NCBI RefSeq assembly: GCF_003385185.1
Contig: NZ_PQHZ01000009.1
Location: forward strand, 124,001-188,000
Direction of reading: 5' to 3'
From: Amycolatopsis palatopharyngis
GTDB taxonomy: Bacteria; Actinomycetota; Actinomycetes; Mycobacteriales; Pseudonocardiaceae
Length of the DNA stretch: 64,000 bases
Shown here: piece after piece, positions 24,485 to 32,940 of the stretch
Position numbering within the stretch: position 1 is the stretch's first letter
Layout: each line of letters opens with the position of its first letter
The notes under the pieces: generated by a model
The model's database searches: none
Seen by the model: the letters and a program-made list of their open reading frames with translations, nothing else
Told to the model about the DNA's origin: nothing
Made by a program: the position numbers and the translations under genes

Positions 24485-25441
24485 CTAGACCCTGCGCAGC
24501 ACCCAGGTGCGAACCAGCGCGGCGGTGACTCCGGCGAGGGCGACCACGGCCAGCAGCATCGGCAGCTGGACGTTGTCCGGCGTCGAAGGCGCGGCCAGTA
24601 CGTCGGCGTTCCCGGCGTTACGGACGTCGGGCTGTCCAGTGTCACCGAGGCCTTCCGAGCCTTCGGCGCCGAGAATGCCGAACTCCGGTGAGGTCTGGCC
24701 GGGAACGCCGTTCGACGGCGGGTAGCGCAGACCGGGCGGAACCGCGATACCCGCGGTGGCCTTGGGAATGCCGCTGTAGTCCCGCTGCGGCGCACGTGCG
24801 TCGCCGGTGCCGGTGTAGGGAAGGGCGCCCGCGCCACCGTTGATACCGCTGTCGCCACGGTTGGTGCCGCCGGTGCCGCCCGCGTTGCTGCCCGGGCCGC
24901 TGGTGGTGGGCGACTGGCTGCCCTGCGCAGGCGGCTGTGAGGTCGGGGTCTGGTAGTCGGCGGCGAACACCGTCAGGCCGCAGAGCCCGGAGACCTTGTT
25001 CTTGATGTGGTCGAGAGTGCGCTGTTTGGTGGAGTCGAGCACGCCGAGGCCGGGCGAGTCCTTCAGCGCCTTCGCCACGGCGGAGCCGACCGCGGTACCC
25101 GCGATCTTCCCGCTCGAGGCGTCGGGAATCTTGCCGACGTTGATGGTGGCCTGCTTCTCCACGTGGTCCGCGATTCGCTCCGGGTGCACGGTGAGGAAGT
25201 TCCAGAACTCGACCGCTTCCTGAGCCGCGGTCTTCACCATGCCCCGCATCGAGGGACCGGTGACCGCTACCTGGTCGCCGGTCTGCCCGGTCACGCTGGA
25301 GGTGCAGCTCTGCGCGGCGAGCGTCGCCGCGCTCGCGGTTCCGGCGCCCGCGAAGGAGAACCCGGTCACGGCCGCAGCGATCGCCGTCGCGGTGAGCACC
25401 TTGCGTGATGTTCTGGCGAGGGCAGTCCGGTGAATCCGCAC
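24485..25441 (-). CDS. Membrane-anchored surface protein, tandem paralogue A
   Basis: A 318-residue exported protein of unknown function, first of three neighbouring paralogues. The signal peptide runs to about residue 38 (TAIAAAVTGFSFAGAGTASA). The mature head of about 130 residues carries two lone Cys (QSCTSS and GLCGLTV), probably a disulfide. A Gly/Pro/Ser linker follows, containing RDYSGIPKATAGIAVPPGLR and SPEFGILG, both shared with paralogue B. It ends in one membrane helix and a short basic tail (LPMLLAVVALAGVTAALVRT, then WVLRRV). It would be anchored by its C-terminus with the head outside. The GTG at 25441 is chosen over the ATG 18 bases upstream because GGAGG lies 9 bases before it. 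Confidence 0.75.
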   Translation of the reverse strand: MRIHRTALARTSRKVLTATAIAAAVTGFSFAGAGTASAATLAAQSCTSSVTGQTGDQVAVTGPSMRGMVKTAAQEAVEFWNFLTVHPERIADHVEKQATINVGKIPDASSGKIAGTAVGSAVAKALKDSPGLGVLDSTKQRTLDHIKNKVSGLCGLTVFAADYQTPTSQPPAQGSQSPTTSGPGSNAGGTGGTNRGDSGINGGAGALPYTGTGDARAPQRDYSGIPKATAGIAVPPGLRYPPSNGVPGQTSPEFGILGAEGSEGLGDTGQPDVRNAGNADVLAAPSTPDNVQLPMLLAVVALAGVTAALVRTWVLRRV

Positions 25442-25676
25442 GGGGGTTTTCCTCCGCATTTCTTCGACAGTGTCGTTCGCGATGGTCTGGCTGCTCCGGC
25501 CCGTCGCCGCTCGCACGAGCCTGGCGGCTCGCGGTCGCTGGGTCGGTGCTGAACAACCCTCAGGGGAAGGGAGCCTCGCAGGATCAACGAGCCCTTGCCG
25601 GAAAAGGTACGCGAACTTTCACGTTAGACAGATTTCCGCCGGGATCGCCGTGACTCGCGATTCTCGCCCCGCCCTG

Positions 25677-26588
25677 TCAGCCCCTGGCCTTGCGCAGCAC
25701 CCACGTCCGCACCAGTGCGGCCGAGGCACCGGACAGCGCGAGCACGGCGAGCAGCAGGGGCAGGGTGGCGCCGTCCGCCGAACCGGGGGTTCCCGGTAGC
25801 GCCTGCGCCTGGCCCGCGTTGCGTACGCCGTCGTCCGGGGCGGGCGACTCGCCCTGGCCCAGAATGCCGAACTCCGGTGAGTAGCCGGGGATCTGCCCGC
25901 CGTACCGGACGCCGGGGGACGGTGCGAACAGACCGGCGGTCGCCATTGGGATACCGCTGTAGTCACGCATGGCCGCGTACCCGGTGCCGTAGGTCGTGGG
26001 CAGTCCGGCGAAGCCGGGCAGGCCACCCGCCCCGCCGAGGACCGGACTGTTCGGTGCGGGGACGGTCATGCCGCGCGCGGCCGGGCCACCGCTCTGACTG
26101 GGCTTGCCACTCGCGCCTGGTTGCTGCGGAGCGGGCTGGCCGTCCTGCCCTGGAGGGTTCTTCGGTTCCGGGTCGCCCCCGCCTCCGGTGAGGGCGTTCG
26201 CCGCGTTGCCGGTCGCTTCACTCAGCCCGTTGGTGGTGCCCGCGACACCGTTGTTGATCGCGCCTGCCGCCGACTCGCCCACCACCGGCACTGGCGAGAC
26301 CGCCGTGTCCACCACGGTGACCGTGACCTTGCAGACGGTGCCGAGCACGGCGTTGATCGTGCCGGTGAGGACCTTGGTGCCCTCGGTGACGATGCCGAGG
26401 TCGAGCGGGAGACCGAGCAGTGGGGTGGTGCCGAGGATCTTGTCCCCTGGCTTCGCGGAGACCGAGCCGCCACAGGGCACGCTCTTGGTCTCGGCGGCGG
26501 CCGTGCCGGGCAGCGTCAGTGCCGCCGATCCGGCCAGTACGAGTGCTGCGGCGCCGACTGCTGCCGCCCGCTGTGTTCGCCCTTGCAT
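25677..26588 (-). CDS. Membrane-anchored surface protein, tandem paralogue B
   Basis: A 303-residue exported protein of unknown function. The signal peptide is about residues 1-32 (VGAAALVLAGSAALTLPGTA). The head domain has two Cys (VPCGGSV and GTVCKVTV) spaced much as in paralogue A. The linker repeats two paralogue-A motifs almost exactly, RDYSGIPMATAG and YSPEFGILG. The end is a membrane helix with the same terminal motif, LPLLLAVLALSG ... RTWVLRK. ATG 26588 has GGAGGG 6 bases upstream. It has its own 5' gap of 156 bases and is probably transcribed separately. A and B are the closest pair and look like a tandem duplication. Confidence 0.75.
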   Translation of the reverse strand: MQGRTQRAAAVGAAALVLAGSAALTLPGTAAAETKSVPCGGSVSAKPGDKILGTTPLLGLPLDLGIVTEGTKVLTGTINAVLGTVCKVTVTVVDTAVSPVPVVGESAAGAINNGVAGTTNGLSEATGNAANALTGGGGDPEPKNPPGQDGQPAPQQPGASGKPSQSGGPAARGMTVPAPNSPVLGGAGGLPGFAGLPTTYGTGYAAMRDYSGIPMATAGLFAPSPGVRYGGQIPGYSPEFGILGQGESPAPDDGVRNAGQAQALPGTPGSADGATLPLLLAVLALSGASAALVRTWVLRKARG

Positions 26589-26744
26589 CACTCGCCCTCC
26601 AGCGCTTGTGCTCCGGCTAGCTCCCGAAAAACCTGGGTTACTCACCGGGAACAACGACGCTAACGGAGGACAGTGACGCGCTGCGCGCCCGATTGCTCTC
26701 GCGATCGGGTGGTCTTGTGCTGACGGAGCGTCACTCCGGCGCGA

Positions 26745-27644
26745 TCAGGCTGTTTTGCGGGCCCTGATCCAGGTCCTGGCCAGGATTGCGGCGACGATCA
26801 CCACGGCCAGCACGGCGAGCAGCAGCGGCAGGCGCTCCGGCGGGCTGGAGGCGGGTATCGCCTCGGCGGTCCCGGAGTTCTCGGCGAGCACGTCGGGCTG
26901 CTTCTCCGCGTTCGGTGCGTTCAGGTCCGGGCCCTGAACCGGAGGCTGCACCTGCGGGAGTCCGGCCAGCGGCGGCACGGTGATCGGCCCAAGGGCCTGG
27001 AACTGGCCCGCCGGGATGAACGGGTTCGCGTCGTTGCCACCGAGGCCCCCGCCGATCGAGCCGGGGCCGGTCAGGCCGGGGAAGCCGTCTTTCTCACCGG
27101 GTGCCGGGTCCTCGGGGTCACCGGGCGCGGGCGGAGTGGGTTCGGGTCCGGGTTCGGGCGCAGGTTCTGTGGGGTCGGGCTCGGTCGGCTCGGCGGGTTC
27201 GGAATCGAGCAGGTCATCGCCAGGCAGGACTTCCTGGACCGCCATCGCGGTGGAGTTGCCTGCGTCCTTGACGACCCCGCAGGTCTCGCCGGTGACGTCG
27301 CGGACGACCGGCGTATCACTGAGGCCGAGGCCGTCGACCCCCTCCTTCACCGGTACCACGACCAGGGGCTTCTCGTTGCCGTTGGTTCCCTCGGACTCGT
27401 TGCCAAGACCCACGGTGAGAATTCCGGGCGCCTCGAGGATGGCGCCGACGTCCAGGGTGGCTGGCTTGCCCGGCTCATCTTTCAGGGTGGCGTCACAGTC
27501 GTTCACGATCAGCGGATCGGGCCCGGGTGCGGCAGTGGCCATTCCGGGGAAGACGAGTGCGGCAGACAGTGCGAGCACGAATCCGGTCGTGCCCGTCCGG
27601 CGGACGCCGGGCCGTCGGATGCGGTTTCGCAGTGCCGTTCCCAT
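26745..27644 (-). CDS. Membrane-anchored surface protein, tandem paralogue C
   Basis: A 299-residue exported protein of unknown function and the most diverged of the three paralogues. The signal peptide ends near AMATAA (about residue 38). The head has the same two-Cys layout (VNDCDATL and GETCGVV). The linker is dominated by Glu-Pro repeats (PTEPDPTEPAPEPGPEPTPP) and lacks the RDYSGIP motif of A and B. The C-terminal helix and tail match the family: LPLLLAVLAVVIVAAI, then RTWIRARK. ATG 27644 has GGGGAG 5 bases upstream. It is divergent from nfo, sharing a 104-base promoter region. Confidence 0.72.
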   Translation of the reverse strand: MGTALRNRIRRPGVRRTGTTGFVLALSAALVFPGMATAAPGPDPLIVNDCDATLKDEPGKPATLDVGAILEAPGILTVGLGNESEGTNGNEKPLVVVPVKEGVDGLGLSDTPVVRDVTGETCGVVKDAGNSTAMAVQEVLPGDDLLDSEPAEPTEPDPTEPAPEPGPEPTPPAPGDPEDPAPGEKDGFPGLTGPGSIGGGLGGNDANPFIPAGQFQALGPITVPPLAGLPQVQPPVQGPDLNAPNAEKQPDVLAENSGTAEAIPASSPPERLPLLLAVLAVVIVAAILARTWIRARKTA

Positions 27645-27736
27645 GAGCTCCCCTTGTCCTGCGTGACTGCCTGTGTGACCCCGGTTAAGTGCACGGAACG
27701 TGGTCACCGTACTCGATGATCGTCACTGGACGCGGG

Positions 27737-27742
27737 TACCCT
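27737..27742 (+). promoter_or_regulatory. Putative leaderless -10 element (TACCCT) of the nfo operon
   Basis: TACCCT fits TANNNT and is followed by 6 bases and the ATG of nfo at 27749. There is no Shine-Dalgarno between them. Confidence 0.4.
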
Positions 27743-27748
27743 CGCCGA

Positions 27749-28525
27749 ATGCTGATCGGCGCTCACGTCCGCCACGAAGACCCGCTCGCCGCCGCACGAG
27801 AGACCGGTGCGGAGGTGGTGCAGATCTTCCTCGGAGACCCGCAGAGCTGGAAGGTCCCGCCGCCTTATCAGTGGGCGGACGAGCTGCGTGAATCCGCTCT
27901 CGAGGTGTTCGTCCACTCGCCTTACATGATCAACGTGGCCTCGCTGAACAACCGCGTCCGCATCCCCTCGCGAAAGGCCGTGGCGCAACAGGTCAGCGGT
28001 GCCGCCGCGATCGGCGCGAAGGGCGTGGTCGTGCACGGCGGGCACGTGCGCCAGGGCGAGGACGTGGCCGAGGGGCTGGCCAACTGGCGCAAGATGTTCG
28101 AACGGCAGGCGGCCCAGGGCGGCTTCGAGGTGCCGGTACTGATCGAGAACACCGCGAGTGGTGACAACGCGATGGCCAGGGACCTCGACGTGATCGCCCG
28201 GCTGTGGGACGAGGTCGGTGACTTCGGTGCCGGGTTCTGCCTGGACACCTGCCACGCGTTCGCCGCGGGCTGGGAGCTCGACAGCGTGGTGGACAAGGTC
28301 AAGGCCATCACCGGCCGGATCGACCTGTTGCACCTCAACAACTCACGCGACGAGTTCGGCTCGGCGCGCGACCGGCACGCCAATGTGGTGCACGCGGGCG
28401 GCACCATCGACCCCGAGGTGCTCGCCGAGGTGGCCGCCCGCGCTGGAGCACCGGTCGTGGTGGAGACCGCGGCCGAAGGGCAGGCGGACGACATCGCGTT
28501 CCTGCGGGAGGCAACCGCGGGGTGA
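27749..28525 (+). CDS. nfo: Endonuclease IV (AP endonuclease, deoxyribonuclease IV)
   Basis: A 258-residue base-excision-repair enzyme that cuts DNA 5' of abasic sites using three zinc ions. It is a TIM barrel with the expected metal-ligand segments: IGAHV near the start, [62 protein letters not shown] and VVVETA. The length matches the shorter actinobacterial forms. ATG 27749 is chosen over the upstream in-frame start because the conserved barrel begins right there. The stop overlaps the GTG start of the downstream GT87 gene by GTGA, so the two are co-translated despite unrelated functions. Confidence 0.95.
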   Translation: MLIGAHVRHEDPLAAARETGAEVVQIFLGDPQSWKVPPPYQWADELRESALEVFVHSPYMINVASLNNRVRIPSRKAVAQQVSGAAAIGAKGVVVHGGHVRQGEDVAEGLANWRKMFERQAAQGGFEVPVLIENTASGDNAMARDLDVIARLWDEVGDFGAGFCLDTCHAFAAGWELDSVVDKVKAITGRIDLLHLNNSRDEFGSARDRHANVVHAGGTIDPEVLAEVAARAGAPVVVETAAEGQADDIAFLREATAG

Positions 28526-29943
28526 GCAGCGGACGGTGGTCGAACCTGCGACCTTGTATCAACCGGGCATTGAGTAAGCCACGGGGTGGCGCGGTCCTGG
28601 CCGGGCTGGTGGTGTTGTGCGGGCTGACGCTGGTGCTCGGCTTCGCCAACAAACACCGCTGCAGCGGGCCCGAGTTCGATGAGCAGGGGCGCAGCACCCC
28701 CGGGTACGCGGAGCGGAACTACTCCGACGCCTGCTACTCCGACATCCAGTTCCTCTGGCTCGGCAGGGACATAGACCAGCACGCGTTCCCCTACGTGGAC
28801 GGCGGTCTCGAAGAAGGGCAGCTGGTCGGTGGCGCGTTGGAGTACCCGGTGCTCACCGGTGTCCTCGTCTGGGCCGGCGCCTACTTCGCCGACACCGACG
28901 CGGGCTTCCTGCTCGGTTCGGCGCTCCTGCTGGCCCCGTTCGGCCTGCTCACCGCCTGGTTGCTGGGGCGGATGGCCGGATGGCGGGCACTGCTGTGGGC
29001 GCTTGGACCGCCGCTGGTGCTCTACGCCTTCCACAACTGGGAGCTTCCCGTCGTGGCGGCCACGGTCGCCGCGTTCGCGGTCCTCCACCTCGGCAGGGGG
29101 ACGTTGCGCCGCAGGGCGCAGTGGGCCGCGGTGCTGCTCGGCCTCGGGTTCGCACTGAAGATCTATCCGGCGATCTTCGTGCTCCCGCTCGCCCTCTACG
29201 TCCTCACCGGTGGTGACGAAGGCAGGCACGGTCGTGATCCGCGTGGGGCGCTGCGGGTGTGCGGCGTCGCGATCGGCACGGCGCTCGCGGTGAACCTGCC
29301 GTTCATGCTTGCGGGCTGGGACGGCTGGCTGGCCTCCTACCTCTTCCAGGCGGATCGGGACGTCGACGCCACCACGAACTCGATCTGGTACTGGGGATTC
29401 CGGCCGGAGTCGGACACCGAAGGCTTCCAGTCGCTGGTAGGCGTGCTGTCCCCGTTGCTGGTGCTGGCCTCGTTCGCGGTGGCGGCCTGGTTCGGCTGGC
29501 GGCGCTACCGGCTGACGGGCACGTACCCGATGCTCGCGGTGTCGGCAGCCATGTTGTGCGGATTTCTGCTGCTGCACAAGGTGCACTCGCCGCAGTACAC
29601 GCTCTGGCTGCTGCCCATGTTCGTACTGCTGCGTGTGCGGTGGGGCTGGATCCTCGCCTACTTCGTGGCGGACCTGGCGATGGGCATCGGGATCTTCCGC
29701 TGGTACGGCGAACTCGGTGACGGCGGCGCGATCTACGAGGGCTTCGCCGCGCAGGCGGTGATGATCGGGGTCTGGGGCAGGGCGGCCCTGCTGGCCGGCC
29801 TCTTCGTCGCCTTCCTCAACGCGGACACCGCCGACACCGCCCGGCCCTCCCACGCCCGGCCCTCCCACGACCGGCGAACCCACGACCGGCGAAAATCGGT
29901 TGAACCGCAAACGAGTACAAGCCCACCCCCGCACCGAGCCTGA
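28522..29943 (+). CDS. GT87/DUF2029-type polyprenol-phosphate-mannose mannosyltransferase
   Basis: A 473-residue integral membrane glycosyltransferase of the GT-C fold with about ten hydrophobic helices. The first is at residues 24-42. Members of this family use polyprenyl-phosphate mannose to build cell-envelope glycans. Family signatures shared with the convergent paralogue are [17 protein letters not shown] and [10 protein letters not shown]. The C-terminal tail (about residues 435-473) is cytosolic, rich in Arg, His, Ser and Pro, with short repeats RPSH. The GTG start overlaps the nfo stop codon (GTGA). Its stop is immediately followed by the paired palindromic repeats. The exact acceptor is unknown. 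Confidence 0.85.
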   Translation: MSSGRWSNLRPCINRALSKPRGGAVLAGLVVLCGLTLVLGFANKHRCSGPEFDEQGRSTPGYAERNYSDACYSDIQFLWLGRDIDQHAFPYVDGGLEEGQLVGGALEYPVLTGVLVWAGAYFADTDAGFLLGSALLLAPFGLLTAWLLGRMAGWRALLWALGPPLVLYAFHNWELPVVAATVAAFAVLHLGRGTLRRRAQWAAVLLGLGFALKIYPAIFVLPLALYVLTGGDEGRHGRDPRGALRVCGVAIGTALAVNLPFMLAGWDGWLASYLFQADRDVDATTNSIWYWGFRPESDTEGFQSLVGVLSPLLVLASFAVAAWFGWRRYRLTGTYPMLAVSAAMLCGFLLLHKVHSPQYTLWLLPMFVLLRVRWGWILAYFVADLAMGIGIFRWYGELGDGGAIYEGFAAQAVMIGVWGRAALLAGLFVAFLNADTADTARPSHARPSHDRRTHDRRKSVEPQTSTSPPPHRA

Positions 29944-30011
29944 GTACCGCACTTTCCCGGGAAAGCGCGGTACTTGCGCCCGCACGTACCGCGCTTTCCC
30001 GGGAAAGTGCG
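29944..30011. repeat. BIME-like pair of palindromic repeats between convergent GT87 genes
   Basis: Two palindromic units, 29944-29973 and 29986-30011. Besides each unit being nearly self-complementary, bases 29948-29973 and 29986-30011 are perfect reverse complements of each other (26 bases), separated by a 12-base spacer. The pair starts on the base after the stop codon of one GT87 gene and ends 15 bases before the stop of the other. It may act as a bidirectional terminator or mRNA 3'-end stabiliser. No T-run follows. Confidence 0.85.
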
Positions 30012-30025
30012 TGGTTCCACGTGAA

Positions 30026-31621
30026 TCATCGTTTGCCGGACGGTTCCAGCTGTCCGTCTCTCGCGTGCCGTGGAATCCGCTTCGTGCGCGAGGGAAGGCC
30101 GGGCAGCTTGCGCACGTCTCGGGCCTTGTCCAGCACCCCGCCGAGCGGATCGTCCACCCCCGGAGTACGAACGAGGTCGGCCGCAGGCCGGTAGATCTCT
30201 CGGATGATCACCGCGCAGACGGCGATAACCGCCAGGTCGCGCACAACGACCGTGCCGAGGAACCAGCCCTCGGGCAGGCCCCGGTTGTCGACGCCGAGGT
30301 AGTAGAACATCCGTGGCGCCCAGACGAGTGCGTCGATGAGCATCCAGCCCAGCAGCAGCCGCCAGCGCGGTATCGCCAGGACCGCCAGTGGCACCAGCCA
30401 CAGCGAGTACTGGGGACTCCACACCTTGTTGGTCAGCAGGAATGCCGCCACCACGAGGAAACAGAGCTGAGCGACTCGCGGCCGGACCGGCGCGGACAGT
30501 CCGATGTAGGCGATACCCGCGCAGCAGGCGAGGAACAAGCCGCCGCTCACGGCGTTCAGCACGGTCGGCGCCTCGCCGCGAATCAGTTCGCCGTCGAATC
30601 CGGCCCAGCCGGTGAAGTAGGAGACCACGTTGTAGAGCGAGTCGGGATCCATCCCCCGCTCGGTGTTCAGCCGGAAGAACTCCTCCCAGCCCTCGCGCAT
30701 GAACAGCGCGATCGGCAGGTTGACCACCGCCCACGCGACCCCGGTCGTCACCGCGGTGACGGTCCACGTGCGCAGCTTGCCCGCGCGCAGGCACAGGATC
30801 AGCAGGGGGCCCAGCAGGAAAAGCGGGTACATCTTCACCGCCGCACCGAGGCCGAGCAGCAGCCCCGCGAGCGCCGGTCTGCGCCGGGACCAGGCCAGCA
30901 GGCCGGTCGCGGCCAGCATGGTGGCGAGGGTGTCGAAGTTGGTGAAGGCGTGCACCAGCACAAGCGGTGATATCGCCACCAGCACCGCGTCCCACGGTCT
31001 GTGCCGAGCGGATCTCGCCACGGCCCACACGGTGGTGAGCCAGGCGAGCGCGAGGAACAGCGCGGTGATGTTGAAGTAGATGACCACCGGTAGCGCGCCG
31101 GGTAGCCAGCCGGTCGCCGCGACGTCGGCCCAGGCGTGGGTGAGCTTGGCGTTGACCCATTGGAACAGCCCGGTGAGCACCGGGTACTCCATGTAGCGAA
31201 CCTGCTCGTTCGGCTCGCCCTCGTTCTCGATCCACTGCGTCGCGTACGGGAACGTGCTCGGGTCGTTCAACCGCTCGGCGCCGTAGAGCGGCACGATGTC
31301 GGAGTAGCACATCGCCACGTACGGCCTGCCGGAGCGCCAGTCGAGCTCGGCGTCACCGTTGTCGTTGGTGAACTGCTGGATGCAGGCGGCCTTGCCGAAC
31401 CAGCTGACCGTGAGCGCCAGCACCGCGAGCAGCAGCCCGACGCGCAGCGGCGACCAGAACCAGTGCCGTCCGACGGTCGCGTGCTCGCCGATCGGCCCGC
31501 CGACGGGTCTGCTCGCAGCCGTTGCCAGCGGCTCGTTTCTGGTCGGGAGAACCCGCTCGTCGGCCGTGAGAGACACGGTCTCCGGCACCGTGGGCGATGC
31601 TTCGTCGGGCGAGCTGGACAC
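30026..31621 (-). CDS. GT87/DUF2029-type mannosyltransferase (Rv0051-like)
   Basis: A 531-residue membrane glycosyltransferase and paralogue of the gene it faces. After a soluble N-terminus of about 50 residues come about eleven hydrophobic helices. Shared family motifs are CYSDI, MEYPVLTG, KMYP and SPQYSLWLVP. Its place beside ponA, DUF5318, padR and ino1 corresponds to Rv0051 of M. tuberculosis. The C-terminal 60 residues are basic and cytosolic. The start is taken as the GTG at 31621, because TAGGCT lies 7 bases upstream and no Shine-Dalgarno is seen. A longer frame from 31693 exists but would include poorly conserved sequence. Confidence 0.87.
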   Translation of the reverse strand: MSSSPDEASPTVPETVSLTADERVLPTRNEPLATAASRPVGGPIGEHATVGRHWFWSPLRVGLLLAVLALTVSWFGKAACIQQFTNDNGDAELDWRSGRPYVAMCYSDIVPLYGAERLNDPSTFPYATQWIENEGEPNEQVRYMEYPVLTGLFQWVNAKLTHAWADVAATGWLPGALPVVIYFNITALFLALAWLTTVWAVARSARHRPWDAVLVAISPLVLVHAFTNFDTLATMLAATGLLAWSRRRPALAGLLLGLGAAVKMYPLFLLGPLLILCLRAGKLRTWTVTAVTTGVAWAVVNLPIALFMREGWEEFFRLNTERGMDPDSLYNVVSYFTGWAGFDGELIRGEAPTVLNAVSGGLFLACCAGIAYIGLSAPVRPRVAQLCFLVVAAFLLTNKVWSPQYSLWLVPLAVLAIPRWRLLLGWMLIDALVWAPRMFYYLGVDNRGLPEGWFLGTVVVRDLAVIAVCAVIIREIYRPAADLVRTPGVDDPLGGVLDKARDVRKLPGLPSRTKRIPRHARDGQLEPSGKR

Positions 31622-31628
31622 GGGCGGC

Positions 31629-31634
31629 AGCCTA
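31629..31634 (-). promoter_or_regulatory. Putative leaderless -10 element (TAGGCT) of the Rv0051-like gene
   Basis: Minus-strand TAGGCT fits TANNNT and is followed by 7 bases and the GTG start at 31621, which decides the start over the longer open frame. Confidence 0.45.
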
Positions 31635-31729
31635 ACCGCAGCGGCGTGGTGTGCGTGTTCCAAGTACACGAGACTGTGAGGAAAGCCCGCCAACTGGGGG
31701 CGGGATCGCTGTAGCCGGACTTACGACGG

Positions 31730-32845
31730 TCAGCCCGGCCTGCCCGCGGAGCCGAGCCAGTTGGCCGGGCGGCCCCGGTTCGCCGATTGTGCGGCGAGGA
31801 CACCTTCCAGCACGGTCACGGCTGCCGTCACCCCGCCCGAACGCTCGATGCGGTGGCGCATCGAGCGCAGGCTGATCGCGATGTCCTCGTCCGCGCACAC
31901 GCCGAGGACCGCGTCCCGCAGCCGGTCGCCCGAGGCCTCCCGTGGGTCGAGGCGCGCGCCGAGCCCCAGGTCCACGACTCGGGTGGCCACGTGTTGCTGC
32001 TCGGCGGAGCGTGGAACGACCACGAGCGGAACCCCGGCGCGCAGGGCCGAGAGGGTCTGGTCCAGGTCGCCGTCGCTCACGAAAGCGACGGCCCGTTGCA
32101 GCGCCTCCTGAGACATTCGGTTCCCGATCGGTGCCACCGCGTGCGAGTTCCGTCCGGCGAACGCGTCGGCGCACCGCCGTTGCAGCTCCGGCGCGGCCAT
32201 CACCAGTGGCAGTCCGGTGGAGGGCACCCCAAGCGCGGGTACGCGACCGTTGGGTGGAGTTCGGGATGATGGCGGCGGGATCGGACCGACGAACTGGTAG
32301 CTCTGGTCGAAAGCGTCATTATCGTCCTGAAACGCCCTCGGCAGCAGGACCAGGTGCGCTGGCGATCCGGTACCGAGCAGCACGTCCTCCGGGGTCAGCC
32401 GCAGGTCTGCTGCCAGTTTCGCGATACCGCGTTTCCGGGCCAGCGGACCCGTACGTGTCGCTGGGTGTTCACGCGGAACGAAGCCCGGCCACACCGGCAC
32501 CGCCGGCACACCCCAGCGAGCGGCCAGCAGCCGTCCCCACCAGGCCATCGTCGCGTCGTAGACCACGAGGTCCGGAACGGAGGCCGCGTAGCGCTGTGTC
32601 AGAGCGGGCAGCACGAGCCTGGCTTCGCGGAGCAACGCGCTGAACCGGGGGATACCGGTGTCGTCCTCGTCCAGGCTCGTGTCGTACTCGATCAGGATGG
32701 CTCCCGCCGCGGCCACCGCGGGAGCGGCCTTCCGGGTGGCCGCGAAGCTCACCCGGTGTCCACGCCGTGCCAGTTCCGCCGCGATTCCGAGAGCCGGACC
32801 GATACGGCCGGCTCCCGGTGGCGCGCAGAACGAGACGTGATTCAT
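31730..32845 (-). CDS. GT1-family (macrolide/UGT-like) glycosyltransferase with altered donor motif
   Basis: A 371-residue GT-B-fold protein resembling nucleotide-sugar-dependent glycosyltransferases of natural-product type. The N-terminal acceptor half begins HVSFCAPPGAGRIGPALGIA with the typical LARRGHRVSFAAT. The C-terminal donor half contains the usual helix ALRAGVPLVVVPRSAEQQHV and VVDLGLGARLD. The donor signature normally reads HGG followed by Ser/Thr, but here it is SDGDLDQT. The family His is replaced by Asp, which questions ordinary sugar-nucleotide use. The ATG at 32845 starts the first beta-strand; a GTG at 32863 is the alternative. No biosynthetic cluster surrounds it. Confidence 0.8.
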   Translation of the reverse strand: MNHVSFCAPPGAGRIGPALGIAAELARRGHRVSFAATRKAAPAVAAAGAILIEYDTSLDEDDTGIPRFSALLREARLVLPALTQRYAASVPDLVVYDATMAWWGRLLAARWGVPAVPVWPGFVPREHPATRTGPLARKRGIAKLAADLRLTPEDVLLGTGSPAHLVLLPRAFQDDNDAFDQSYQFVGPIPPPSSRTPPNGRVPALGVPSTGLPLVMAAPELQRRCADAFAGRNSHAVAPIGNRMSQEALQRAVAFVSDGDLDQTLSALRAGVPLVVVPRSAEQQHVATRVVDLGLGARLDPREASGDRLRDAVLGVCADEDIAISLRSMRHRIERSGGVTAAVTVLEGVLAAQSANRGRPANWLGSAGRPG

Positions 32846-32940
32846 CGCCGGTATGACTAGCACGTCCTGGTCATGGCTGCGATTCCCGCCCCACGTTTAC
32901 CGCGTGGGAGGGCGGGATCTACGGCACCTCCCGGCGTTCC

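Noticed and set aside
24484-24496. TTCTAGACC near 24484 as another DasR site
   Set aside because: Only a half-site is present, it lies over the 3' end of a surface-protein gene, and there is no symmetrical arm.
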